From assembly GCF_014650055.1 (NCBI RefSeq), contig NZ_BMUF01000002.1, positions 310,001 to 374,000 of the forward strand: DNA of 64,000 bases, written 5' to 3'. Shown here one piece after another: positions 12,624-21,934 of this stretch. The position numbers were made by a program, and so were the translations under genes. Each line of letters opens with the position of its first letter. Position 1 is the stretch's first letter. Source of the DNA: Streptomyces malachitofuscus (GTDB taxonomy: Bacteria; Actinomycetota; Actinomycetes; Streptomycetales; Streptomycetaceae). The notes under the pieces are model-generated. The model did no database searches. It had not been told where the DNA came from and worked only from the letters and a program-made list of their open reading frames with translations.

Positions 12624-13805
12624 ATGAAGCGCGAACAGCCACAAAGCGACAACCGGGGTCTCCCTCTGGACGAGCGGATCACCGGAGCCCTCGTCGGAGC
12701 CGCCGTCGGCGACGCGCTCGGCGGGCCGGTCGAGGGCTACTCCCCCGAGCAGATCGCCGAGCGCCACGGCGGACGCGTGCACGGCGTCGTCGGCCCGTGG
12801 AACGGCGACGCGTGGCGCACCGCCCGTCCCATCGCGCCGTATCACAAGGGCGACGGCCACGTCACCGACGACACGTTGATGACGCACGCGCTGATCCGCG
12901 TGTACGCGAAGGTCCGCGACCATCTGGACGCCTATGCCGTCGCCGACCACCTGGTCCCGGATCTGATGACGAACCCGCGCTGGATCCCGGAACTGGAGGC
13001 GGAGACGATCCCCCTGCACCGGATCTTCCTCGCCGAGAAGTGGCTCGTGGCCCGGCTGCACTACGGCCACGTCGACCCGCGCGAGGCGGGCGTCGGCAAC
13101 ATCGTCAACTGCGGGGCCGCGATGTACATGGCCCCGGTCGGGCTGGTCAACGCGGCCCACCCGTCCGCCGCCTACGCCGAGGCGCTGGATGTCGCGGGCG
13201 CCCACCAGTCGTCGTACGGCAGGGAGGCGGCCGGTGTCCTCGCGGCGGCCGTGGCGGCGGCGTGCGCACCGGGCGCGACGGCGGACTCGGTGGTCGCCGC
13301 CTGTCTGTCGCTGGCCAAGGACGGCACCCGGGCGGCGATCGAGCAGGTCTGCGACGTGGCCTCGCGGTACACGGACTTCGAGTCGGCGCTGCGCCCGCTG
13401 CGGGAGGCGGTGGCCCCGTACGACACCGTGGGCCCCGACTACCGCTCCCCCTCCCTGGGCGCCCGGCGGCCGTCCCGGCTGCACGCCGTCGAGGAACTCC
13501 CCGTGGCGCTGGGCATGGTGGTCATGGCCCGCGGCGACTTCCGGCACGCGGTGCTCGGTGCCGTGAACTACGGCCGCGACTGCGACTCCATCGCCACGAT
13601 GGCCGGTGCCGTGACCGGCGCCCTCGGCTCACCGGTCCCCGAGGAGTGGGCCAAGACGGTGGCGGAGGCCAGCCGCCTGGACCTGTGGGAACCGGCGGCG
13701 ACGCTCACCGCCGTGACCCGCGAGATCTTCGCCCGCGACGTGGACCGCCGCCGCGCCCACGAGGAGGCGTTCACGCGGCTGGGAGGGCCGGAATGCTCCG
13801 GCTGA
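12624..13805 (+). CDS. ADP-ribosylglycohydrolase family protein (3 of 4)
   Basis: A 393-aa DraG/ARH-family protein with intact metal motifs: GAAVGDALGGPVEG near residues 25-38, TDDT at 81-84 and DCDS at 319-322 within NYGRDCDSIATMAGA. The insert between the first and second family blocks (PWNGDAWRTARP) differs from its neighbours, so it belongs to a different subfamily rather than being a recent duplicate. The ATG is 8 bp after the previous stop and is preceded by GGGAGGATGATGCGGGC. Its 3' end overlaps the next gene by 13 bp. Confidence 0.9.
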   Translation: MKREQPQSDNRGLPLDERITGALVGAAVGDALGGPVEGYSPEQIAERHGGRVHGVVGPWNGDAWRTARPIAPYHKGDGHVTDDTLMTHALIRVYAKVRDHLDAYAVADHLVPDLMTNPRWIPELEAETIPLHRIFLAEKWLVARLHYGHVDPREAGVGNIVNCGAAMYMAPVGLVNAAHPSAAYAEALDVAGAHQSSYGREAAGVLAAAVAAACAPGATADSVVAACLSLAKDGTRAAIEQVCDVASRYTDFESALRPLREAVAPYDTVGPDYRSPSLGARRPSRLHAVEELPVALGMVVMARGDFRHAVLGAVNYGRDCDSIATMAGAVTGALGSPVPEEWAKTVAEASRLDLWEPAATLTAVTREIFARDVDRRRAHEEAFTRLGGPECSG

Positions 13806-15175
13806 CCTGGGTGCAGCCGGAGGACCTGATCGGGCACGAGTTGCGCCAGGCCGCCCAGGACGGCCGGGAGTCCTCGGCGATCGCCGCCCGCTGGCGGGCG
13901 GCGGGCGGTCCCGAGGCCCCCCTCACCGCGGGTGCCTCCCCCGAGCCTGCCTCCCCGTACCTGCGCCGGCTGGCCGCCGACCTCCTCGACGAACTCGCCG
14001 ACCTCCCCGGCGCCCTGGCCGACGATGAGCCGACCGACCTGACCGGCATCACATCCCTCTGTCCCGACTGGCCCGCACACCCCGCGAGCGGCCACGGTCC
14101 GCGGCCGGCGGACCCCGACGCCCTGGAAGCCGCCTGGCTCGGCAGAGCGGTCGGCTGCCTCCTGGGCAAACCGGTGGAGAAACTCCCCCTCTCCGCCATC
14201 CGCCACCTCGCCCGGGCCGCCGGCAACTGGCCCCTGACCACCTACTTCACCGCCCGGGGCGTTCCCGAGGACCTCCTCGCCCGCCACCCCTGGAACCGGC
14301 GCTCCGCGCCCACCTCCCTCGCCGAGAACATCGACGGCATGCCCGAGGACGACGACCTCAACTACCCCCTCCTCGCCCTCCTCGTCCTGCGGCGCCACGG
14401 ACGCGGCTTCACCACCAACGACGTGGCCCGTGTCTGGCTCGACGAACTCCCCGCCGGCCGCACCTTCACCGCCGAACGCATCGCGTACCGCAACCTCCTC
14501 AGCGGCCTGGAACCCCCGCGCACCGCCCGCCACCGCAACCCGTTCCGCGAGTGGATCGGTGCCCTGATCCGCGCCGACATGCACGGCTGGACCAACCCCG
14601 GCGACCCGGCCGCCGCAGCCGCCCAGGCGCACCGCGACGCCACCCTCACCCACACCGCCAACGGCGTCTACGCGGCGATGTTCACGGCCGCGGTCATCGC
14701 CGCCGCCGCGACCGCCCTCGCCGGCCCCCACGCCGTCCACGCCTGCCTGCGCACCGGACTCACCGTCGTCCCGCCCCGCTCCCGGCTCGCCCGTGCCGTC
14801 CGGCAGGCCATCGAACTGGCCCATGAACACGCCGACTTCGCCACCGTCGTCGATCTGCTGCACGCCACCCACGCCGCCACCCACCACTGGGTGCACGCCG
14901 TCCCCAACACCGCCCTGATCGCCGCCGCCCTCACCCACGCCGACGGCGACTTCACCGGCTCCGTCTGCCGCGCGGTGTCGGGCGGCTGGGACACCGACTC
15001 CAACGGCGCGACCGCCGGCAGCATCGCCGGCCTGCTCGCGGGTTCGCCCCGTGCGCTGCCCGAACGCTGGACGGCCCCGCTGAAGAACCGTCTGGCCACC
15101 TCCGTCGCCGGCTTCGACGGCTCCGGCTTCGACACCCTGGCCCGTCTGACCCATCTGGAGGCCTCCCGCCCATGA
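13793..15175 (+). CDS. ADP-ribosylglycohydrolase family protein (4 of 4)
   Basis: A 460-aa protein. Residues 1-110 are an extra N-terminal segment of unknown function. The glycohydrolase domain starts near 113 (AAWLGRAVGCLLGKPVE). The first metal motif is replaced by an acidic EDDD (185-188) in MPEDDDLNYPLLAL, and the second is DTDS (399-402) in GGWDTDSNGATAGS, a form typical of one large ARH subfamily. It is probably active. The start overlaps the preceding gene by 13 bp, and its stop overlaps the CoA-transferase start as ATGA. Confidence 0.88.
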   Translation: MLRLTWVQPEDLIGHELRQAAQDGRESSAIAARWRAAGGPEAPLTAGASPEPASPYLRRLAADLLDELADLPGALADDEPTDLTGITSLCPDWPAHPASGHGPRPADPDALEAAWLGRAVGCLLGKPVEKLPLSAIRHLARAAGNWPLTTYFTARGVPEDLLARHPWNRRSAPTSLAENIDGMPEDDDLNYPLLALLVLRRHGRGFTTNDVARVWLDELPAGRTFTAERIAYRNLLSGLEPPRTARHRNPFREWIGALIRADMHGWTNPGDPAAAAAQAHRDATLTHTANGVYAAMFTAAVIAAAATALAGPHAVHACLRTGLTVVPPRSRLARAVRQAIELAHEHADFATVVDLLHATHAATHHWVHAVPNTALIAAALTHADGDFTGSVCRAVSGGWDTDSNGATAGSIAGLLAGSPRALPERWTAPLKNRLATSVAGFDGSGFDTLARLTHLEASRP

Positions 15176-16407
15176 CGCCCTCCGACCCGACCACCGTCCC
15201 ACCGGCCGTCCCCGCCCCCGCCGATCCCCCGCTGACCGGGCTGCGCGTGCTGGACCTCGCCACCCTCTTCGCCGGACCGCTCGCCGCGACCATGCTCGGC
15301 GACTTCGGCGCGGAGGTCATCAAGGTCGAGCATCCGCGCAAACCGGACCCGTCCCGTGGCCACGGCCCGTCGAAGAACGGGATCGGCCTGTGGTGGAAGG
15401 TGCTCGGCCGCAACAAGCGCACCCTCACCCTCGACCTGTCCAAGCCCGGCGGCCGCGCCGTCCTCCTGCGCCTGGCCGGGACCGCCGACGTCGTCATCGA
15501 GAACTTCCGCCCCGGCACCCTGGAGAAGTGGGACCTGGGCTGGCCCGAGCTGTCCGCGGTCAATCCCCGCCTGGTCCTGGCCAGGGTCACCGGCTTCGGC
15601 CAGTTCGGCCCGTACGCGCACCGCCCGGGCTTCGGCACCCTCGCGGAGGCGATGAGCGGCTTCGCCGCGATCACCGGTGAACCGGACGCACCGCCGACCC
15701 TGCCCCCGTTCGGCCTGGCGGACTCCATCGCCGGTCTGACCACGGCGTACGCGGTGATGACCGCCCTGGCCGCGCGCGAGCGCACCGGAGAGGGCCAGGT
15801 CGTCGACATGTCCCTGATCGAGCCGATCCTGACCGCGCTGGGACCCCAGCCGACCTGGTACGACCAACTCGGTCACGTCCAGCCCCGCACCGGCAACCGC
15901 TCCCGGAACAACGCCCCGCGCGGCACCTATCTCACCGCCGACGGCACCTGGGTCGCCGTCTCCACCTCGGCCCAGTCGATCGCCGAGCGCGTGATGGTGC
16001 TGGTGGGGCGGCCGGACCTGATCGACGAACCCTGGTTCGCCACCGGCGAGGACCGCGCCCGGCACGCGGACGTCCTGGACGAGGCGGTCGGCGGCTGGAT
16101 CGCCCGGCACACCCGCGCGGACGTCCTGGCGGCCTTCGAGAAGGCGGAGGCGGCCGTGGCCCCCGTCCAGGACGTACGGGACGTCATGGCGGACCCGCAG
16201 TACCAGGCCCTGGACACGATCACCACCGTCGACGATCCCGAACTGGGGCCGCTGCGAATGCAGAACGTCCTGTTCCGGCTCTCCGGCACGCCGGGCGCGA
16301 TCCGCTGGGCGGGCCGCCCGCACGGCGCGGACACCGAGGAGATCCTGACCGGCCTCGGTCTCACCCCCGCCGACCTCGCGGAGCTCCGCGCGGAGGGCGC
16401 TCTGTGA
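15172..16407 (+). CDS. CaiB/BaiF-type CoA-transferase family protein
   Basis: A 411-aa class III CoA-transferase homologue; the family moves CoA between carboxylic acids. Family blocks seen are LDLATLFAGPLAATMLGDFGAEVIKVE near residues 27-53, NKRTLTLDL, VVIENFRPGTLEKWDLG and the C-terminal GADTEEIL. At the position of the usual catalytic aspartate (G-Y/F-D), this protein has G155 in RPGFGTLAEAMSG. The same sequence type occurs in many uncharacterised members as I recall them, so activity is uncertain. It is coupled to the ARH gene before it and to the CitE-like gene after it. An acyl-CoA made here could feed that lyase; this is inference. Confidence 0.88.
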   Translation: MTPSDPTTVPPAVPAPADPPLTGLRVLDLATLFAGPLAATMLGDFGAEVIKVEHPRKPDPSRGHGPSKNGIGLWWKVLGRNKRTLTLDLSKPGGRAVLLRLAGTADVVIENFRPGTLEKWDLGWPELSAVNPRLVLARVTGFGQFGPYAHRPGFGTLAEAMSGFAAITGEPDAPPTLPPFGLADSIAGLTTAYAVMTALAARERTGEGQVVDMSLIEPILTALGPQPTWYDQLGHVQPRTGNRSRNNAPRGTYLTADGTWVAVSTSAQSIAERVMVLVGRPDLIDEPWFATGEDRARHADVLDEAVGGWIARHTRADVLAAFEKAEAAVAPVQDVRDVMADPQYQALDTITTVDDPELGPLRMQNVLFRLSGTPGAIRWAGRPHGADTEEILTGLGLTPADLAELRAEGAL

Positions 16408-17234
16408 AGGGCTTCCCGCTGACCTGGCTGTACGCTCCCGGCGACCGTCCCGCCGTGGTGGCCAAGGCACTCACCTCCGGTGCGGACGTCGTGGTGATCG
16501 ACCTGGAGGACGCGGTCGCCCCCGACCGCAAGGCGTACGCCCGGTCGGCCACCGCCGAACTGCTGCGCGACCCGCAACCGGTCCCCGTCCACGTCCGCGT
16601 CAACGCCCTGTCCGGCCCCTGGGCCCGCGACGACCTCGCGGCCGTCGCCCCGGCGCCCGGACTGTCCGGACTGCGCCTCCCCAAGGTGTCGTCCCCGTCC
16701 GACGTCGTACGCGTCGCACGCCGGGCGGTGTCCGCCAACGGGAGCATGCTGCCCCTGTACGCCCTCCTGGAGACGGCCCTCGGCATCGAACGCGCCCATG
16801 CCGTGGCCACCGCCCACCCGTCCGTGCGCGGTATCGCCATCGGGGAGGCGGACCTACGGGCGGACCTGGGCGTACGCGACGACGCGGGCCTCGACTGGTC
16901 CCGCTCCCGGGTGGTCGTCGCCGCACGGGCGGCGCGCCTGGCCCCGCCCACCCAGTCCGTCCATCCCGACACGCGTGACCTGGAGGGGCTCAGGGCCTCC
17001 TGCGCCCGCGGCCGTGCCCTGGGCTTCCTGGGCCGCGCCGCGATCCACCCGCGTCAGCTCCCGGTGATCGAGCAGGCCTATCTGCCCACGGAGCAGGAGA
17101 TCGAACAAGCGGAAACGATCATCAAGGCCGCAGCCACGACCCAGGGCGCCCAGGCCCTCCCCAACGGCACCTTCATCGACGCAGCAGTAGTCACAGCAGC
17201 CCACCGCACCCTGACCCTGGCCCAAAAACCCTGA
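16404..17234 (+). CDS. CitE-like HpcH/HpaI aldolase/citrate lyase family protein
   Basis: A 276-aa TIM-barrel protein of the citrate lyase beta-subunit-like group, which includes malyl-CoA, citramalyl-CoA and related C-C lyases. Conserved parts are VIDLEDAVAPDRK near residues 30-43, YALLETALGIE (metal-ligand Glu), IAIGEADLRADLG (second metal ligand) and GFLGRAAIHPRQ near the C-terminus. The GTG start forms a GTGA overlap with the CoA-transferase. Pairing of a CoA-transferase with a CitE-type lyase is known from dicarboxylate and itaconate breakdown. Its linkage to ADP-ribosylglycohydrolases is not explained by that. This is the last gene of the chain; repeats follow. Confidence 0.88.
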   Translation: MKGFPLTWLYAPGDRPAVVAKALTSGADVVVIDLEDAVAPDRKAYARSATAELLRDPQPVPVHVRVNALSGPWARDDLAAVAPAPGLSGLRLPKVSSPSDVVRVARRAVSANGSMLPLYALLETALGIERAHAVATAHPSVRGIAIGEADLRADLGVRDDAGLDWSRSRVVVAARAARLAPPTQSVHPDTRDLEGLRASCARGRALGFLGRAAIHPRQLPVIEQAYLPTEQEIEQAETIIKAAATTQGAQALPNGTFIDAAVVTAAHRTLTLAQKP

Positions 17235-17238
17235 AACC

Positions 17239-17477
17239 CGACCGCGGGCAATCGCGCCGCAGAACGACACGGGTGAGCGCGACAGCACCCCACTCCCACC
17301 CGACCGCGGGCAATCGTGCCGCAGGGCGGCACGGGTGGGCGCGACGGCACCCCACTCCCACCCGACCGCGGGCAATCGTGCCGCAGGGCGGCACGGGTGG
17401 GCGCGACGGCACCCCACTCCCACCCGACCGCGGGCAATCGTGCCGCAGGGCGGCACGGGTGGGCGCGACGGCACCCC
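17239..17477. repeat. 62-bp tandem repeat, about 3.9 copies
   Basis: Units start at 17239, 17301, 17363 and 17425 (the last is 53 bp). Units 2-4 are essentially identical over their shared length, while unit 1 is diverged. Each of units 2-4 contains GTGCCGCAGGGCGGCAC, a 7-bp stem with an AGG loop. The array lies between convergent citE-like and lgt genes. It is followed by a 40-bp sequence (17471-17510) that recurs at 37900-37939. Confidence 0.92.
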
Positions 17478-17518
17478 GCGAGCGCCGCGCTGCGCGAACA
17501 CCCCCGGCCCACACGCAC

Positions 17519-17548
17519 CGAGGGCGCCCGGAAACCCGGGCGCCCTCG
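17519..17548. terminator. terminator of lgt
   Basis: A 13-bp perfect stem (17519-17531 with 17536-17548) with loop AAAC lies 18 bp beyond the lgt stop. With the tandem repeats it fills the 332-bp gap between citE-like and lgt, which holds no gene. Confidence 0.8.
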
Positions 17549-17566
17549 CCGCAGTACGACAACCGG

Positions 17567-18568
17567 TCAGCTCTTCTTCGCCGACCCGGCCCCGTCCTTG
17601 GAATCCTCGGACTCCTCGGAGCCCTCGGAGTCCTCGGAGTTCTTGGAATCGCCGGAGCCCTCCGAGTCCTCCGACTCCTCGGAGTCCACAGCGGACTCGG
17701 AGTCCTCCTTCACCGAAGAAGCACCCTCGCCCTCGACTTCGCCCCCACCGGAGCCCCCCGGCTCCACCACGTCCTCCCGCCCCGGCCGCTTCCGCGCAGA
17801 CAGCACGATGTACAGCACCGCCAGCAGGAAGACCAGGACCGAGGTCCAGTTGTTCAGCCGCAGCCCGAGAATCTCGTGCGCCTCGTCGACCCGCATGTAC
17901 TCGATCCAGAACCGCCCCGCGCAGTACGCGGCGACGTACAGCGCGAACGCCCGCCCGTGCCCGAGCTTGAAGCGGCGGTCCGCCCAGATCACCAGCAGGG
18001 CCACACCGATGCACCACAGCGACTCGTACAGGAAGGTCGGGTGGTACGTACCCGGGGTCCGCCCGTCGGAGGAGGACGTGATCTCCACCGCCCACGGCAG
18101 ATCCGTGGACCGCCCGTACAGCTCCTGGTTGAACCAGTTGCCCCAGCGGCCGATCGCCTGCGCGAAGGCGATGCCCGGCGCGACGGCGTCGGCGTAGGCG
18201 GGCAGCGCGATGCCCCGGCGCCGGCAGCCGATCCAGGCGCCCAGCGCACCGAAGGCGATCGCGCCCCAGATGCCGAGGCCGCCCTCCCAGATCTTGAAGG
18301 CGTCCACCCAGTCACGGCCCTCGCTGAAGTACAGCTGGTAGTCCGTGATCACGTGGTAGAGCCGGCCGCCGATCAGGCCGAAGGGCACCGCCCAGACAGC
18401 GATGTCGGCCACCGTGCCGGCCCGCCCGCCCCGGGCGACCCAGCGCTTGTTGCCGAGCCAGACGGCAACGAAGACGCCGATGATGATGCAGAACGCGTAG
18501 CCGCGCAGCGGAACGGGGCCGAGGTACAGCACCCCGCTCGACGGGCTGGGAATGTAGGCAAGTTCCAT
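17567..18568 (-). CDS. lgt: prolipoprotein diacylglyceryl transferase
   Basis: A 333-aa integral membrane enzyme that transfers diacylglycerol from phosphatidylglycerol to the lipobox cysteine of prelipoproteins. Diagnostic blocks are RGYAFCIIIG, GGRLYHV and the Lgt signature around GRWGNWFNQELYGRSTDLPW, followed by YHPTFLYES and GRFWIEYMRVDE. There are about seven helices. After residue 270 comes a cytoplasmic tail of alternating Ser, Glu, Asp and Gly ending in KKS, absent from classical Lgt. The next gene upstream on this strand is a DsbA-like protein. The ribosome-binding site is weak, but the start gives the normal N-terminus. Confidence 0.96.
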   Translation of the reverse strand: MELAYIPSPSSGVLYLGPVPLRGYAFCIIIGVFVAVWLGNKRWVARGGRAGTVADIAVWAVPFGLIGGRLYHVITDYQLYFSEGRDWVDAFKIWEGGLGIWGAIAFGALGAWIGCRRRGIALPAYADAVAPGIAFAQAIGRWGNWFNQELYGRSTDLPWAVEITSSSDGRTPGTYHPTFLYESLWCIGVALLVIWADRRFKLGHGRAFALYVAAYCAGRFWIEYMRVDEAHEILGLRLNNWTSVLVFLLAVLYIVLSARKRPGREDVVEPGGSGGGEVEGEGASSVKEDSESAVDSEESEDSEGSGDSKNSEDSEGSEESEDSKDGAGSAKKS

Positions 18569-18664
18569 GGCAAGGTCGACGCTACCGTGCCGGACCGGCC
18601 GCGCGGTGGGCGGCCCGGCAACGGCTCCATAACAGGAACATCGGAATTCCCTGGGAGACGGGAG

Positions 18665-19441
18665 CTACCCCTTGTTGGCCTCCTCGACCATCTGCTTCAG
18701 CTTCTCGGGCGTCATCGAGCGGTCCTGGTAGATGTTCCTGCCGTCGAACAGGACGGTCGGCGTGCCGCTGAAGCCGCCCTTCTGGAAGGCCTCGTTCGAC
18801 TTCACGACCCAGCTGTTGTGGGTGCCGTCCTCCACGCAGGAGCGGAATGCCGGGGTGTCGAGCCCGTCGACCTTGCCGGCCAGCTCGATCAGCTTGTCCT
18901 TGTCGGCGAAGGCGTCGTCGCTCTCCATCGGCTGGTTCTGGAACAGCACGTCGTGGTACGCGGTGAACTTCCCGGCATCCTGGGAGCAGGCGGCGGCGTT
19001 GGCCGAGTTGAGGGAGCCGGAGCCGCCCAGTCCTCCGTCGATCAGTGTGACCAGGTGGTACTCGACCTTCAGCTGACCGGCGTCGGTCAGCTCATGGATC
19101 GTCGGGCTGTAGTTCTGCTCGAACGCCTTGCAGGCCGGGCAGCGGAAGTCCTCCCACACCGTGAGCGTGGCCTTGGCGCTCTCCTTGCCGACCGGGATGG
19201 CGAGGCCGTCCTTGCCCAGGGCCCCCGAGGGAGCCACGACGGGGCCGGACGCCTCGTTCTCCTCGTCCCCTCCGGAGTTGGCGGCGATGACCCCGATCAC
19301 CGCCGCGAGTGCCAGGACACAGACCACGCTCGCGCCCACGATCAGGGCGCGGCGTCGCTTCTCCGCCGCCTTCTGCTTCTCGCGCTCGACCGCCAGCCGC
19401 TCCCTGGCGGTGCGCTTTCCCTCACGGTTCTTCTCGCTCAC
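18665..19441 (-). CDS. membrane-anchored DsbA/thioredoxin-fold protein
   Basis: A 258-aa protein. A basic N-terminus (about residues 1-32) is followed by one transmembrane helix (about 33-53), then an extracytoplasmic thioredoxin-like domain with active-site CPAC in WEDFRCPACKAFEQ and a cis-proline segment SGTPTVLFDG. It probably oxidises or isomerises disulfides in exported proteins. It is similar in design to the protein at 48611-49423. The GTG start is inferred from the N-terminal match VSEKNREGKRT with that paralogue (MSKRNSQAAKT); no clear ribosome-binding site is visible. It lies downstream of trpA, separated by a strong hairpin. Confidence 0.85.
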   Translation of the reverse strand: MSEKNREGKRTARERLAVEREKQKAAEKRRRALIVGASVVCVLALAAVIGVIAANSGGDEENEASGPVVAPSGALGKDGLAIPVGKESAKATLTVWEDFRCPACKAFEQNYSPTIHELTDAGQLKVEYHLVTLIDGGLGGSGSLNSANAAACSQDAGKFTAYHDVLFQNQPMESDDAFADKDKLIELAGKVDGLDTPAFRSCVEDGTHNSWVVKSNEAFQKGGFSGTPTVLFDGRNIYQDRSMTPEKLKQMVEEANKG

Positions 19442-19456
19442 ACCCCGCAGAACGAA

Positions 19457-19483
19457 CCGGGGAGGCGCACAGCGCCTCCCCGG
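19457..19483 (-). terminator. hairpin after trpA
   Basis: A perfect 12-bp stem (19457-19468 with 19472-19483) with a 3-base loop lies between the trpA stop (19539) and the DsbA-like start (19441). It is likely the trp terminator, or an attenuating hairpin for read-through into the DsbA-like and lgt genes. Confidence 0.75.
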
Positions 19484-19538
19484 TCCCAGGTCCACCCTTA
19501 CGGGGGATCCGTATGACTGCCTGCGGACACCCGGCCGG

Positions 19539-20350
19539 TCACACCTGTCGGCGCACTCCCTTGGCCAGGTCACCGGCGAGGGCGCGCACGGCCTCGATCC
19601 CGGCCGCGTCGTCGGGGGCGTCCAGCATCCGCTTGACGAAGGCCGAACCGACGATCACGCCGTCGGCGAAGCCGGCGACCTCGGCGGCCTGGGCGGCGTT
19701 GGAGACGCCCAGGCCGACGCAGACCGGGATGTCGGTGGTGGCGCGGGTGCGCCGCACCAGGTCCTCGGCCTGGGCGCCGACCGACTCGCGGGTGCCGGTG
19801 ACACCCATCAGGGAGGCGGCGTAGACGAAGCCGCTGCCGGCCGCGGTGATCTCGGCGAGCCGCTCGTCCCTGCTGCTGGGCGCGACCACGAAGACGGTGG
19901 CGAGCCCGTGCTTCTCCGCGTGCTCCCGCCACAGCGCCGACTCCTGCACGGGCAGGTCGGGCAGGATGCACCCGGCGCCGCCCGCCTCGGCGAGCTCGGT
20001 GGTGAACCGCTCGACGCCGTAGCGGTCGATGGGGTTCCAGTACGTCATGACCAGGATCGGCTTGCCGGTCGCCGCGTGCGCCTCGCGTACCGTGCGCATC
20101 ACGTCGGCGATCTTCACCCCGCCGCGCAGGGCGATGTCGTCGGCGGTCTGGATGACCGGGCCGTCCAGGACGGGGTCGCTGTGCGGCAGGCCCACCTCGA
20201 CGACGTCGGCGCCGCCCTCCAGGGCCGCCTTGACCGCCTCGATGCCGCCGTCCACGGTGGGGAACCCGGCCGGGAGGTAGGCGATGAGGGCGGCGCGGCC
20301 CTCGGACTTCGCCGCGGCGAGGGTGTCGTTCAGCAGCTGCACGTTCCCGC

Positions 20351-20354
<4 letters not shown>
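19539..20354 (-). CDS. trpA: tryptophan synthase alpha chain
   Basis: A 271-aa TIM-barrel enzyme that splits indole-3-glycerol phosphate to indole and glyceraldehyde-3-phosphate. Indole is passed to TrpB through a tunnel. The catalytic residues are E53 ([11 protein letters not shown]) and D64 (VLDG), equivalent to E49 and D60 of the E. coli enzyme. The phosphate-binding segments GLGVSN and VIVGSAF are present. Its ATG overlaps the trpB stop as ATGA, so the two subunits are translationally coupled. Confidence 0.97.
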
Positions 20355-21634
<1,280 letters not shown>

Positions 21635-21720
21635 GCGTGAACCTCACGGTGAGTGTCTGACGTGACTAATCGCCGTGGGGGCGGGTGTCGTGTGTCGGCT
21701 ACCGGCCCGTCGTGGCCGGT

Positions 21721-21740
21721 CGCGCAGTTCCCCGCGCCCC
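21721..21740. repeat. dispersed Streptomyces repeat in the trpM-trpB gap
   Basis: CGCGCAGTTCCCCGCGCCCC is a sequence I recall as very frequent between genes in Streptomyces chromosomes. Here it abuts the trpM stop codon and separates trpM from trpB. Confidence 0.55.
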
Positions 21741-21913
21741 TAGGTTGGCTGCTGCCATCGCATGCCGTTGACCTGGCCCGGCTCATCACCGATCACATAG
21801 CGCACCCTGCGGCCGTGGACCCTTCGTGCGGGGGCGCGGCAGCCACGAGGGCGGCAGCCACGCGCGAGACGCGCGTACGGGTCCCTGGTCGTCAGGGTCA
21901 GCGGGACAGTCAT
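21740..21913 (-). CDS. trpM: TrpM (TrpX), small tryptophan-cluster protein
   Basis: A 57-aa Arg-rich protein read by hand from the ATG at 21911-21913 to the TAG at 21740-21742. It begins MTVPLTLTTRDPYARLARGC and ends GMRWQQPT. Its size, place between trpC and trpB and C-terminal GMRW motif match the small trpM/trpX gene of Streptomyces trp clusters. In S. coelicolor TrpM has been reported to modulate tryptophan biosynthesis and development. Two CRPRG-like stretches sit in the middle. It starts 21 bp after the trpC stop. The biochemical mode of action is not evident from sequence. Confidence 0.85.
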   Translation of the reverse strand: MTVPLTLTTRDPYARLARGCRPRGCRAPARRVHGRRVRYVIGDEPGQVNGMRWQQPT

Positions 21914-21934
21914 CGCGGCCAGCCTACCGGTGGA

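Noticed and set aside
17239..17477. CRISPR array
   Set aside because: The repeats are head-to-tail without unique spacers and there are no cas genes.
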